64,000 nt of DNA from Ulota crispa (GCA_963920765.1 OY987244.1:15936501-16000500); one strand, 5' to 3'. Numbered from the stretch's first letter, positions 22,984 to 35,018 are shown. The notes: generated by a model not told the origin, from the letters alone. Numbers and translations: made by a program.

Positions 22984-25370
22984 TACTATATTATACAATA
23001 AGTTCTTGTGTTTCTCAAACCAATATGCATGTATACTCCACTTTTCAAACCATAGCTCAGCTAGTCCCAAACACAATATCATGTGACTCTGACCTAATTT
23101 TGTCACAAACTTTGTTGCCAAGTCCCAATGTAGGAGGTTTTTGGATGCCTTCCAATTCAATCAACCAAGTTTAAAGTGATCATAACACATGTACCAAATA
23201 TATATGACTAGGTAGTCTTCAAGTAATTCTTGAGTTTGATAACCAAGTGGGCAATCACATCAGCTTCTGTATTCTTGTACGTGGGTTTAGAATCATGCAC
23301 TTTACTTTTGATGTGCATTGAAAAGAGTGATATGTTGTCTTAGAACTAGTTGTCTTGAAGACAAGTTCATAATCATCTTTTGTATTGTAGTAGAACTCCT
23401 CTAAACTAATATCACCTAAACTAATATCTTGCATGTCCCAACACTATCCACTCCCTTCCTACCCCACTGTACAACAAACAATCTCTATTCCCAAACATAT
23501 TAGTTTGGAGTTCTATTGTACTTTCCCTTGAAAATTGTGCAAAAGATAGATACTAGTTTATGAGAATGAGAAGAAATGTCCTAAAAATCCAATCTCTAAA
23601 CAATTTCAATGCAAAAGGTACTTGGCAAGGTCAAGGTGAAAAATTAGAGAAATGTGTGTAGTTCACGCCTTCATGGAATCCAAATTTCTGTAGTATTTTA
23701 GTACTTTATTGAATGGCTCTTGCAATTTTGGGTGACATATGTAAACCAACTAGAATTACTACAAACGACAAAGTTCAAACTTGATAAAAGGGTGGGGGAT
23801 AACTCATATTTTGCAAGGGTGTTAAAAAAGTAAGCCTCGGTAAATCCAAATGATACGGATTCCAATGTGAAGTTTCATCAAACTTTGGAGGAATTTGCCA
23901 ATGTGCAAAGTCACGACTCACGATGGTATAACACACTTTTCAAGGGTTTAGGATTTTTAAGAAATTTTGTATTGTATATGTTCTTGTAAACTGTACAAAA
24001 AGTATCTTTAGGGGTAAGATTTACAAGAGCAATAAAAGGATTTAGGTGTTGATTTAGTACTCTTTTATGGATAGGGTGTTATATTCAAGATAGAGCAACC
24101 CAATAGCCTATTTGTTTGTGAGTAACTTGTCAAATATGGGGCTTGACTTGACTTGCTTCCTGACATAAAATGGGTGTTTAACTTGATTCTTGACACAAGG
24201 AGGCTTGATAAAGCAAGCTTCCATTGAGAAATTGAAAGGATCCTTAACCCCTCATTGCCTAAGAAAAAAAATAGGTCCCAATTCTTGTCTATTTTTAGAA
24301 CCACTGACAATGAGAGGTTAACCCATTAAGGTCTGTGGTTGATTCTAGAGGTGGGCAAGGCCTTTTCTAGTGTTATGGAAAAACCCATACTAACAAAGAA
24401 TACAAATGTGTATAGAAGATCCATCCGTAAAGATAACAATGTCATGCATGGTTTATGGGTATGCATCATTTTTATGTTCAATTTTGTTTGCATATAGGTT
24501 TAAATGTGCATGTATGCATTCTATACAAATACAGCAGTCTCTACAGTGTGAATCATATTTCTTTATGGATTGTTCTTTCTCATTGCTTCATGGACCACGT
24601 GGCAATTCTTTAGGGTGATGATGGGTTTAGGGAAAACCTAGATTTTTGGGAACCCATACAAGTACTCAATTTTTACCAATCATGACCATATTTCTACATT
24701 CATTCCTATATTTTGGCAGTCACTACTTCTTGAGTTTTTCCAATGCCCTGATTACGTGGCAGCTTAGCTAAACCTGATTTTTGATCCCAAGCTATGTCAT
24801 TCCTAATGGCCTACACCCCTCCCCTTTGCCGCATACTCAAATTCAATGACATGCTCTCACTAGTCACTACCACCTAAATAGAGTCAAAATTGGTCAACTA
24901 GACCTTTATGGGTTAAAACAAGGGTGAGGCTATTCTACAAAGTTCCAAGAGACTCCTAGTTCTTCTCTTTTCTTCCCCAAATAGACCTGGTTGTCATCAT
25001 GATATTGTTGATTGCACGTTTGCACCTTTCCACTTCACTTGACATGCACAATAACCAATTACAAAACACTATTCCAAGATTCTCTTTTGATGTGCATTTT
25101 AATTAGATGCGTTGATCTAACGTTTCCATTTAAAACACCATAGTTGTTATAATGAGAGAATGGGGACCTCTCAAAATAAACATTATAATGAGAATTTGCA
25201 ACTCAAACCGAGCTAAATTGACATAAAATCTTTCAATTTCAGGTCAAATCTGAAATTTTTTATGTCAATTCATCTCAATTGACTAAAACCTTTTACCAAA
25301 TTACCCTCAAATTTTTTAATTTCAGGTTGTATTTCCTTTAAATTACTCTTATTTCAATAACCCATTTTTC
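22984..25370. other. Intergenic, no gene seen
   Basis: AT-rich, apart from the small element at 24248. No long frame, RNA gene or protein motif noticed. Confidence 0.45.
24248..24317. mobile_element. Very short TTAA-flanked element (family K type)
   Basis: Only 70 bp: CCCCTCATTGCC at the left and GACAATGAGAGG at the right, TTAA on both sides (24244-24247, 24318-24321). It looks like a deletion derivative that kept little but the ends. Confidence 0.7.
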
Positions 25371-25439
25371 TCTTAGCACCTGTATCTTACTGATAGAAGT
25401 CTTATATGGCGCAGCCATTGAGCCTGCTCTAAGAGTACA

Positions 25440-25530
25440 TAACTTACACAAGGTGGTGTGAGTTGTGTAATGAACTGCACACCTGATTCTTGTTTTGATT
25501 GAGGCGCTGAGGGGGGCGGCGGAGGGGCAG
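25440..25530 (-). other. Possible first exon, unrecognised
   Basis: Minus-strand ATG opens MSAPPPPPSAPQSKQESG and runs to a good donor-like TTGTGTAAGTTATG near 25450. GC-rich island in AT-rich surroundings. No downstream exon could be found, so this may be a gene fragment. Confidence 0.2.
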
Positions 25531-25825
25531 ACATTGTGTGGACTGAGATTCTAGGGTAGAGGCAGAGACTTGACATTTGCCCTTTTTACGAGTTTTAATG
25601 GTGACGTCAGACGGCCAGGGTCCAGGGGCAGTGGCGAAAAGTTGCGAGGATTGACGGTTTTGGACAACAGGCATGTACAACCCCTGGTCTGTCAGGACAC
25701 GGAGCTGCACTTTTCTGCCTCCAGCCGGCTTTCTACATTTCAAGTCCTTTCTAACCAGCTACTGTTCACAACAAAAAAACGTAGCCACGTTTCTCAAACT
25801 TACAACACTATACTCCTATACAGTA

Positions 25826-26032
25826 TATAAACATCGGTACTAGGTTTGATGAAATACTAAGTATTTTTAGTAACATCAGCTGCTAGAGTTCGAGAAGCGG
25901 TTGTGCAAGAGTGGCATCTCTGCTCCTATCCAAAATGGGAACATTAATACTGGACTTGATGAATACCAAGTATTTTTAGTAACCTGACCTAGTAGAGTTT
26001 GAGGGGCTTTGGACAAGAGTGGCATCTCCGCA
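25826..26032. repeat. Diverged tandem duplication, unit about 110 bp
   Basis: Two units share AAGTATTTTTAGTAAC, TAGAGTT-GAG and CAAGAGTGGCATCTC in order (about 25826-25923 and 25938-26032). Confidence 0.75.
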
Positions 26033-26159
26033 CGAGCAACACCAGGTGAGCCCATTCGACGCATGTTTGCAAAAGGGATAGAGCCGCAGAATTCAAGGAA
26101 AAGTTAAGCTGACTACCAAAGTAAAAATTTGGCAGGGAGCAGACAATGTTGGCATACAC

Positions 26160-26590
26160 AATGCGCATTGGCTGGCCTTGGTCAGACCTCAGAATGGCAC
26201 ATTTGGCTCTGACTCAGGACTGCATCTTTTCCAGTTCCCCTCGATAGAAGTGCAAGGTTATAGGAAGCTCCATGTTCGGGCAAACCCGGACATGACGCCT
26301 TGAGGATAGCCAAGACTACAGTGGCAGCTCCGAAGACTGTGCGAGGCAGATAAACATTGATGTATAGACTGACATAATCTCAAAGACTAATACCATTGGA
26401 AGTTTGACTCACAAATGTTGCGGAGTATTTTAACTCCTTCACACACTGATACAATAAGTAAAGACATGCATACAGCATCATGAGATTGAGCAAGGTCATT
26501 AACGAATTGCGTACGCATAGTTGCAGGAAAATTTTGGTACTGGAAAATTCATGACATTCATGAGGAAATGTTTCTTGCATAACTGTATCA
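26160..26590 (-). pseudogene. Possible remnant of a membrane transporter
   Basis: Minus-strand frames contain LQLCVRNSLM (near 26515) and then VYLPRTVFGAATVVLAILKA followed by PGLPEHG (near 26300). These faintly recall the C-terminal part of plant organic-cation (major facilitator) transporters, which have a CVRNS motif and VFG...LPE. No full exon set or consistent splice sites. Another frame upstream (about 26720) reads EKGDTAVHVAAS, like half an ankyrin repeat. Weak on both counts. Confidence 0.2.
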
Positions 26591-27105
26591 AAATCTGCAA
26601 TGGTTACTACTTACTACTACTACTACAGGACTACTGTAGTGTAAGCAATCGGTACCATGTCTGACTCCATATTGAGAATGCCAAGAAGATGCTGCTACAT
26701 GCACTGCCGTGTCGCCTTTTTCGATGACTTCGTGAAGATATCAAATCAAAGCCCGCGCGCCCACTGAAGATTTCTTCACACAGATTTCGCTGTGAAAGGT
26801 TGTCACTTCGAAGGCAGTGGAGTGCAGATGGTTTCTCGCTTAGCATGCCGATCTAGAGTTCGCTTTCGTAATCAGCAGCAGCAACAGTTGTTCGAGAGTG
26901 CGGCAAGGGTTTACGGTCACGTAGACCGGCGAAACCCTAATTGTCATAGGCCGTCATGTGAACTACATTTCTGAACACTGCACATCCTCTGTTTTGCAAT
27001 GGTGACCATCAGAAGCACCGATCATGTGCGAGGAAGTGGGAAAAAGAAAAAGGGAAAGCTTATATCCTAGCCGAGAGCAAAATGATGTCGTCTTTTGGAA
27101 GTGGA

Positions 27106-27543
27106 CTAATAAGCAGGGATCCGTGAGTAGGAGTAACCCTTATAACCACGCCATGAGTAATAAGCAATGCGAGTCTCATAGAACCCAGGGAGGAAAAGGA
27201 GAATGCCGAGCACCAGAAACCCATAAGCCTGCGAGGAGTCGCCCTCCATGTGCTCGGTGTAGATGAACTGCGAGATGACCAGAAATAGGCAGCCACATGC
27301 AAGCAAAACCACCGCCAGAGCAATAGACTTCCACGGCACTTCCTCCGGGAGCTCAAAGCGGTACCGCAGGTCCTCGTGAGCGGCCGTCGTCCGCCCGCTG
27401 AACGTCGACTTCTCCCCGCGCCGATCGTCTTGGAGAGACGCAAGCGTCGAGTAACGCAACGAAGCAGCCGACCGTTCTCCCATTTCCCCCCTCGTTGACA
27501 CGCGCACACCTCGCAGATGAGTAATGCACACCTTCGGCGTCAT
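27106..27543 (-). CDS. TMEM230: TMEM230/DUF872-like small membrane protein
   Basis: TMEM230 (DUF872) proteins are two-pass membrane proteins; animal members act in vesicle trafficking, and the plant role is not defined. The single exon encodes 145 residues. The family signature is clear: FELPEEVPWKSIALAV (63-78), a first membrane helix (about 74-95), FIYTEHMEGDSSQAYGFL, a second helix (about 107-121), then LPGFYETRIAYYSWRGYKG (118-136) and the C-terminal RIPAY before TAG. The first ATG is at 27543; an in-frame ATG at 27483 (MGERSAASLRYS) would remove 20 residues and is nearer the usual family length. The N-terminal 60 residues are polar and unlike other plants. Intronless here. Other frames over the same bases are shadows. 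Confidence 0.92.
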   Translation of the reverse strand: MTPKVCITHLRGVRVSTRGEMGERSAASLRYSTLASLQDDRRGEKSTFSGRTTAAHEDLRYRFELPEEVPWKSIALAVVLLACGCLFLVISQFIYTEHMEGDSSQAYGFLVLGILLFLPGFYETRIAYYSWRGYKGYSYSRIPAY

Positions 27544-28298
27544 TCGGCTGCGATCAACGGCTCCTCAAGCTCATTCTAACCACAAAAACGCCTCCAACAA
27601 TAATTCCTCCCAAGACAAAACCAGGACTACCCACTCTCCAGCTATGTCTGTGCTCGCTTAAAGCATCAAGCTATCGCTGTAGGCGAAGACTTCAGAAGAT
27701 ACAATCGAATAAACTTCGAAACAGCGCTTGCAACACCGATACGAGATAGCGATCGAGCCATATGATCGGGAAACCTGCTCGGACCATGGACACTTACTAC
27801 AACTACATGTTTTGAAACAATTGTTGCGCAATGGTGACACTGCGAGAACTGGCTCTGGCACTAGCTATCTCGAACTCAACAGCTTCGAGCAGCAAATACA
27901 CAAGCAATGCAAGGGGGAGAGCTAAGTTGAGGAGAGGTGGGGAAGGAGAGCAGTAGAGAAGAGGAGCGGGAGCGATGGTGGAGGAGCAGCTAGGAGAAGA
28001 GAGAGAGGAGGAGCAAAGGGAGAGCTTGGAAGTCATGAGATGGAGGGCAGTAAGTAAGGTGCGGAATATAATAGCAGGCCTGATTTTGTGTCAGGGGCTA
28101 TTCTGGCGCGCAAGCTACGAAGCGTGCCATCCCCATAGCCAGCATAGCCAGCACTGCATCTCGCACGCACGACCTGACAGCCCCAAATGACGACCGCCAG
28201 GGACACAGGCGCAGAGCAGCGCTTTGCCTCGCTCCCCGGCTCCCCCTCTTGAGAGAGTCCCTCGACGCGTCGACGGTGCGAGACACTGCGAGTCTCCG
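27544..28298 (-). promoter_or_regulatory. Upstream region of TMEM230
   Basis: GC-richer sequence with a purine-rich block at 27915-28050 (GGAGGAGC, GAGAGAGGAGGAG). It probably holds the leader and promoter. It ends at the foldback element starting near 28299. No defined core promoter. Confidence 0.4.
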
Positions 28299-29003
28299 CT
28301 CTCGACCAGTGAAAACGTTTTGTGCTAATTATCCTTTTTTTTTGCTACACCAAGGCTAATTGATTTATAGTACTTTTTGAAAAATTGTAAGATATTTAGC
28401 CAACTTTTATACTTAGATTTGAGATTAGGAGTCTGGCTTTCAAGGTTCCATTTGATGTCGTCTCATCCTACTAGAGTAATATTTTAATTTCTCACAAAAC
28501 CATCATGAAATTTAGCTTTGATGAAAGGTTGAAAGCATCCATCCAACTTTACATTTATAAAAAAAAATGTAGCCACCCTTGCTACTCAACCATTTTTTGA
28601 TTAGAAAAAAAGTTAAGGCCACTTCATCCAAAACATTTTCACTACTCTCGACTAGTGAGAATATTTTGGATGAAGTGGTCTTATCTCTATTTCTAACCAA
28701 AAAATGGTTGAGTAGCAAGGGTGGCTATATTTTTTTTATAGATGTAAAGTTGGATGGATGCTTTCAACCTTTCATCAAAGCTAAATCTCATGATGGTTTT
28801 GTGAGAAATTAAAATATTGCACTAGTAGGGTGAGGCGACATCAAGTGAAACCTTGGAAACTGAGCTCCTACTCCCAAACCCATGTATAAAAGTTGGCTAA
28901 ATATTTTACATTTTTCCAAAAAGTAGTATAGAACAATTAGCCACACCAATTTTGGTGTAGCAAAAAAGCAACAATTAGCACAAAATAATTTCACTGTTCT
29001 CAA
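28299..29003. mobile_element. Long foldback element, about 350 bp arms
   Basis: Near-complete palindrome centred near 28650. Left end TCTCGACCAGTG-AAACG-TTTTGTGC; right end GCACAAAATAATTTCACTG. Arms match through GTAGCCACCCTTGCTACTCA and its complement. The centre reads CTACTCTCGACTAGTGAGAA. No protein frame that is not an arm artefact. Confidence 0.85.
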
Positions 29004-29044
29004 CTACTTCCCAAGTCTTGGAGATGCTGCTTCGTAACCCTCTA

Positions 29045-29466
29045 AGGTAGAAGCACCCAAAAGTAACACTGAAGTTACTTCAAATGTGGTAATTTGGGAG
29101 GGTCTTTTGAGAATCTAATGGCATGTGCTTGTTAGATAATGGGTATAGATTCAAGCAAAAATTGTTTTCGGAATTTTTTGGGATCATATGAATAAATTGT
29201 GAATTGTTGAAGGTAACTCCCTAAATTGACCTACTGTGGACATTAGACTCCTCAAAAAGCGATAACCAAAAGACCATGTCATGACAACAAAATGACCATG
29301 TTACACCTAATCAGAAATTGCCACCTACACAATTTATATTCCTTTTGTCAACTTGCGTGTCTAATTTGGGTGCATGTGTGTCTTGTTTGGGTGCATAAGT
29401 GCTTACTTTTAGGTTTGATTTTAGATGTTGCTAAATGGCTAGTGTTGCTTACGGGTGCTTTTACCT
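29045..29466. mobile_element. Family S element (TA-flanked, AGGTAG ends)
   Basis: Left AGGTAGAAGCACCCAAAAGT, right GGGTGCTTTTACCT, TA at 29043-29044 and 29467-29468. A second copy is at 59196-59553 (shared GGTCTTTTGAGAATCTAATG). Confidence 0.8.
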
Positions 29467-29935
29467 TAACCCAACTAAGTTACCAACCTTCGCTCTCTTC
29501 CTTGTTGCACTTTCAAAAACCTGATCAAGGCTTCTTCTATATTTTGGCTTTTTGGTGCCAGATTGCACTATAAAAAAATAGTTCGGTTCAAAAAATGTCA
29601 AAAATGCCAAAAAACTTGGATGAAATTGCCAAAAAGGCTTCAAATTTAAAAAGAACCTCGATGAAATTGCCAATTTGTGGATGAAAACCAAATTATAGAC
29701 ATGTAATGTGATATTTTCTATCCAATATGAGGAGGAATGTTGAAATTTGGAACACCACTATAACATTTTAAATTGCCATTTTTGCACTTCTTAAAAAATG
29801 AAAAAAATAACCCTGAACCTCACTCTTTAACCCCTCAAGGAGCCTACCAAAAGTGTTGTCTGTATTTATACAAGGGCCATTAGGTACTTCAAAGAAATGG
29901 CTTTATGACCAATGCTAAAATTCCCCAAAAAAACC

Positions 29936-30667
29936 TACAGTGAATATTACATTTAAGGGATGTACACCCATAACCGACCATTTAAGCGTGTGGGGTACCG
30001 TGAGGTCTTAGAAAATTCATGAAAAAATCTGTAGGATTAGCCCTTTAACAAGCTATCATAGAATGTGATTTTTGTGGAAAAAAATATAGTAAATTATTTT
30101 CTATTAAATGGCAAAGTTGCAGCTCATAGGGTCCCTAAAAGTAATTCTAGACTACCCTTGAAAGTGCTTAGATATGTTCCTATACATGTATTTGACGATC
30201 CCAATCCCAACCCCTCCAAACTAGCTCCTAAGCTAACATGTGGCAAGAATTGCTTGTGCAAGTGGCATTCCCTTCTTCACTTTGGGTTCAAAGTGAGTGG
30301 TGAACACTCCAAATTAACGTAGCTTAAGTAGTAGGGTCAGATTTAGGGACCGGTTGGAGAAGGGTGTACATACCTTAGGTTGCCTTGTCAATTAGGTTGC
30401 CTTACCTTGGAAAATTACCTCATGACTCATCACTTGGCTACTTGGAGGTGCATGTAACTCTCTAAAAATTTGAATTTCACATGGTATGAGACTTCCAAGA
30501 AGTTGCTAGTTTGTTGTTTTGGAGCTTTGTTGTTGTTGCTAGAGCTTTTAAATTTTGTTTATTGCAATAATTATTGATGAACATTACTGTAGCAACAATA
30601 AATATATACATAGTGCAAAACCTACAGAAATTAGTGTGGAGCAACCTAAATGCAATATTCATTGTAG
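29936..30667. mobile_element. Family A element, interrupted
   Basis: Left CTACAGTGAATATTACATTT; right CAATATTCATTGTAG. The body after 30375 matches the ERF-intron copy. No clear target duplication. Confidence 0.8.
29957..30374. mobile_element. Harbinger-like element nested in family A
   Basis: Inverted ends AGGGATGTACACCC and GGTATGTACACCC; direct repeat TTA at 29954-29956 and 30375-30377. Removing it with one TTA restores the family A sequence ACATTTAGGTTGCC. A 3 bp TTA duplication fits PIF/Harbinger. Confidence 0.7.
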
Positions 30668-30795
30668 TTAACTAGTAGTTTGCATATGACTTGGCTTGAA
30701 ATTTACAACTCCAATAGGATCATGTGCTACCCAAATGCTCCATCCATATACCACTAGAGTCCGTATACAAAACACCTCCATCCTTTAGGAGTTAA

Positions 30796-31440
30796 TTTTC
30801 TCCCTATTAGGAGGTGTCAAACCTCAAAGTTTTTCACTTGATAACTCCAAGCAAGTTCACCCCATAACTCAATATTTTTTGTGATTTATTAGGTCAAATA
30901 ACTTCTATTAGGCACCTTGGGAGGTGCCCCATAATCCAAACTAGTTATGTCCACTTTTGACAAAAAGTTATCAAGTGATCCTTGTAAGGTTCCATCCAAC
31001 CCTTGTTTTTTGGCACCAAAGTGCCACTTGTCCTCTCCACATTGGAGCAAAACTAAAGGGAAGGAAGTCTAGTGGTGGAAACTGGCACTCTGGTGCCAAA
31101 AAAGAAAAGGGAACTTCCATCCCTTCCAACATGGTGACCTTGTATGCAAATTGCTTATTGACAAGTGTGTAGGGCAGCGCCTTCTTAATTTGCTTAATCA
31201 GTGTGCTGAGTTGTAATAGGTAGGGCATGATTGCGTGTGGGTTGGGAAGCAAGATGATGATGAGATAGGGAAAAAGAGTTATGATGAGGAAGTGATTCAA
31301 GTTATCACTTGATTTGTGAAGCTTTGCAAGGGGTGATAATTATGTGAGTATTGTACAAGCAACCATTCAATAACTCTAGGTAAATTGCAGGATTACTAGG
31401 ATAACATTATGTAGAAATCAAAGGTTTGACACCCACTATT
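30796..31440. repeat. Family M repeat, copy 1
   Basis: Inverted ends include GGTGTCAAACCT and AGGTTTGACACC. The middle (CACCTTGGGAGGTGCCCCATAA, AAGTTATCAAGTGATCC, ACAAGTGTGTAGG) aligns in order with 51183-51640. Its last part resembles the 3' end of the frame at 61228-61554. Confidence 0.6.
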
Positions 31441-32792
31441 TCCCAAACTTCTAACCCAAACTTTTAACGCTATGGAAGAGCCACCTTACTCTAGCTCTTT
31501 AAGGATTTTTTCCATACAAAGCATGCCTTGCACGTCTTTAAGGATTTTTTCATACAAGTGCCTTTCACGCACTTTGCATTGTGTCTCTCTTAATCTCCAA
31601 TGAATTTTTAAGTGAATATTCATCCTCCCTTTCTCTACCTTTCCCTTTCCATTCCTCCTTTTTGAACTTCAAATTTGGGGTGGCCAAGAAACAACCAATG
31701 CTTGACACCTAATGCTTTATAATAGAATATTTCAAACTTTTGGTGCTGATAGACAATTTTTAATATCACGTGAAAAAATGGACACTTCAAGATTTATGAT
31801 ATAAGTTAGATGAAACCAATTTGAAATGTATGTTGAAGTTTATATTTAGACTTTAGAAGGAAGTGAAGAGGATTAAAATTATTAGGTAGTATCAAAAGTA
31901 CATTATAAATATGTATGCCTTAAAAAAATACACATACCAACACCAAGCTTGAGTTAGGCCCTATAAATTGTCGCACCTAATGAGTTTTATTTAGTACATG
32001 CAAGGTCCTATTGACTATTTCAATAGATACCCTCTTTCCCTTGGTGGAAAAGTTCCATCAAGAAGAATAATAAGATTTGCTTTTATTTTGTAATTGTTCA
32101 TTTTACATCTTTACCCAATAATCATGATACTCTACTTGGCTTCTAAATTTGAATTTGAATTCAAAATTTTAAATTTGACCTACTGAGAGAGTTTTTTTGT
32201 ATTTTGGTATTTTCCCTTGAGTGAGAATTTCCACCTAGGGTCCACTTCAAGGAAAATAAGAGATTTTGGAATGATGGAGTGGAGCCTTCAGTTTACCAAA
32301 AAAAACTCACTTCTAGATTGCCTAGTATGTAGCTTAGAATTGACCTTTGAATCTAACCACACAAAGTGTCTAAACATGTTTTAAACAAAAAAAACTGATT
32401 GGTCAATGCATTTGGATTAACATCCTTCCAAGTATATTGTATGTGCAATTGCGCTACCTATGGAATAAGGTCCTTGCATCACCAAAGTTATGGAGCACAA
32501 TCTAACATAGCTCCATGCAATGTACAAGGAGTACCACCATTTAGATATGACCTAGCCAATTGATTTTGAGAATTGATGAATATAATTCCAAAGTTTAGGA
32601 AAAAATCAGCCATTTAAGAGGAAAAAAAGAGAATATTATTTATTTTTATAGGCTTAGCCCAAAGTATAATCTAAACAACTAGTTGCCTAAGAGAATGTAG
32701 GATATTGGCCAATTAAACTAAAAAAAACTCCCTTAAATGTGCCTCCATGCAAAGCATCATGCATCAAAAGAGCCAATATATAATAAACATGT
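31441..32792. other. Intergenic, no gene seen
   Basis: AT-rich, with a short direct repeat TAAGGATTTTTTCATACAA-like near 31500 and 31540. No gene or known repeat. Confidence 0.4.
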
Positions 32793-32796
32793 TTAA

Positions 32797-33707
32797 CCCC
32801 TAAAGGACCAAGCAAAGTTTTCACCAAAAACTCTCCAAAACTACCATATTTAGAGCATCAACCAAATTTGAAACCAAAAGCATTTTTATGCATATGTGAC
32901 CATAGGATCTTGTAAAAGAATGGTTTTAGAAGATGTGGAAAAAAATTTAGAATTTTCCACCTCATGGATTGGAAGTTAGAATGGTTTGAATATTCAAAAA
33001 CGTCTAGTGAAAAACCGGGCAGCTACCCTTCAAAAGGTGAAATTCCTAAGGAAAAAAGGCCATGTGGGTAGTGCTTCTCTAGATTCCTTATTCCATCTAA
33101 GTAAAGTACATGTCAAAAAGGTTTCAAATCATTTGGAGTTGTATAACATATGGAAAAAAATTATTAAATAAAAAGAAGTAGAGAATGATTCAAAACACAA
33201 AATTGTTAAGAATTTAATTATGGAAATGAAAAATGCCAATCCCAATGGTCATAATGTTGTCATAAACAACCTTCATCCTTTGGTTTTGTTTTTTTTCCAA
33301 AATGTTGAAAATTGAGTAAAATAAAGGACTTCAAAGCTTATTTGGAGTAGAGAATCCATAACTACCCGCAAACAAAAAATCCTCATAACTTTCATCTCTT
33401 TGATCCAAATAGAATGAATCAAAGCTTCCTACATTCTCATAAATCTCCTACACTAATTCTAAAAATTTATTTTAGAAAAAGGTGATTTTGAAAATCTGCC
33501 TAGGCTGCCTGACGAACATAAAAAACAACATACTAGGCCATTACATTTTACTCATAATTCCAAATGTCATGAATTTTAGTGCATATGAAAGATAAACCTC
33601 ATCCCCACATTCTACTAAAATCTCAGCCTAAAACATGAAAAGCTCCAATCACATGTACCTGCCCAAAATTGCTATGTTTCTATAAAAGGGGTATGGTCCT
33701 TTAGGGG
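32797..33707. mobile_element. Family F element, copy 2, both TTAA intact
   Basis: Ends CCCCTAAAGGACCAAG and GGTCCTTTAGGGG with TTAA on both sides (32793-32796, 33708-33711). 911 bp. Open frame 32986-33171 corresponds to that in the other copies. Confidence 0.9.
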
Positions 33708-33711
33708 TTAA

Positions 33712-34094
33712 CCAAAAAAAACACTCATAACAATAACATTCTCTATAACTAAACATAATTATATATAATCATAATTATCTTAAAGAATAGTACCAAAGTG
33801 TTGTTTGAACCCATACAAAGAAAAAAAACCAATACTAAAAAGGAATATGCTTCTCAATATATGCAATTGCATGACTCAAAAATAGTTTTCCATTTTGTAG
33901 TCATGAGATTCCCTTTGAATAGTTTAAGTTGTGGTGTTTATTTGAATCTTGATTGCTTCTTCATTCAAGCTTTGTTTCTTGAATTATTGGCAACAACAAA
34001 TATTTTTCTTTTAGACTTAGTGTAGAAAAATTGTAATTTCATTGAATTTACATTAAATGAGGGAGAAGAGTATACACACAGTCTAAATCAATGA

Positions 34095-34142
<48 letters not shown>

Positions 34143-34157
34143 ATATATATATAGTAT
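33712..34157. other. Intergenic, ends in (AT)n beside the gap
   Basis: No gene seen. From about 34098 it is an AT dinucleotide run up to the assembly gap. Confidence 0.5.
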
Positions 34158-34357
34158 NNNNNNNNNNNNNNNNNNNNNNNNNNNNNNNNNNNNNNNNNNN
34201 NNNNNNNNNNNNNNNNNNNNNNNNNNNNNNNNNNNNNNNNNNNNNNNNNNNNNNNNNNNNNNNNNNNNNNNNNNNNNNNNNNNNNNNNNNNNNNNNNNNN
34301 NNNNNNNNNNNNNNNNNNNNNNNNNNNNNNNNNNNNNNNNNNNNNNNNNNNNNNNNN
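34158..34357. other. Assembly gap of 200 N
   Basis: Exactly 200 undetermined bases beside an AT repeat. The round number suggests a placeholder or scaffold estimate. Frames crossing it are meaningless. Confidence 0.97.
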
Positions 34358-35016
34358 AAAAACTACTAAATAGAGATACAAGAACTGCGAGTTTTAGTAG
34401 AAGAGTATACATTATTCTTTGCCTTGAGATACACATAAAATGCTATCCTCCTCATGTTCTAATAACCAATTTTATCATGCAATCCATTGAACACATGTTT
34501 AAAATTTGGTTAAGAATTGATGAATCAACTCTAGGCTCAAGACATATCAAGCAAGTTTTTCTCAATTAGTTCCTACATGGCTACACTTAATTCAATGCTC
34601 CTTGCCTATTCTATTCTATCATGCCAAATTGTTTGGAACCCCCCGTAGAATGGAATTACACTGAGCTTTTGACTAATGCCTAGAATGTGAAATTAGCTAT
34701 AATTTCAACAAGCAATCTCTTGCTGATTAGCCAACCATAGCTCAAGACAAGGATGTATATATATTTTTCACTTTCTCATGGAAGTAATAAACAAAGGTTA
34801 GCTTAGCTTAGAACCTTCCCTACCAAGGACCAATCTGCCCTCCTTCGACCGCACTACAATGTCAGAGTTTCTTATCATTCATTTTTCTAATCTTATTGCG
34901 TATTGTGAGGGTAAAATGTTTCTACATTTTGAAACCGTAGCCTCTAAGTGAAATAAAAAATAAATCTCAAAGAAATCTTGTATTTTGGAATCCACACAAA
35001 AAGAGCTCTGTTATAG
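34358..35016. other. Intergenic, no gene seen
   Basis: Nothing recognisable on either strand. Confidence 0.4.
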
Positions 35017-35018
35017 TA

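Larger units (their letters stand above)
29831..30791. mobile_element. Outer TTAA-flanked element carrying two nested elements
   Basis: Left TTAA then CCCCTCAAGGAGCC; right TCCTTTAGGAG then TTAA (30792-30795). Inside sits the family A copy 29936-30667, itself split by the element 29957-30374. Pairing of the two ends is inferred. Confidence 0.5.

Noticed and set aside
27060-27509. 149-codon minus frame overlapping TMEM230
   Set aside because: Shadow frame in GC-rich coding DNA; the TMEM230 family match is in the other frame.
32797-32812. Interstitial telomere
   Set aside because: CCCTAAA occurs only once per element end, never in tandem.
34091-34436. Open frames across the gap
   Set aside because: Made of AT repeat and undetermined bases.
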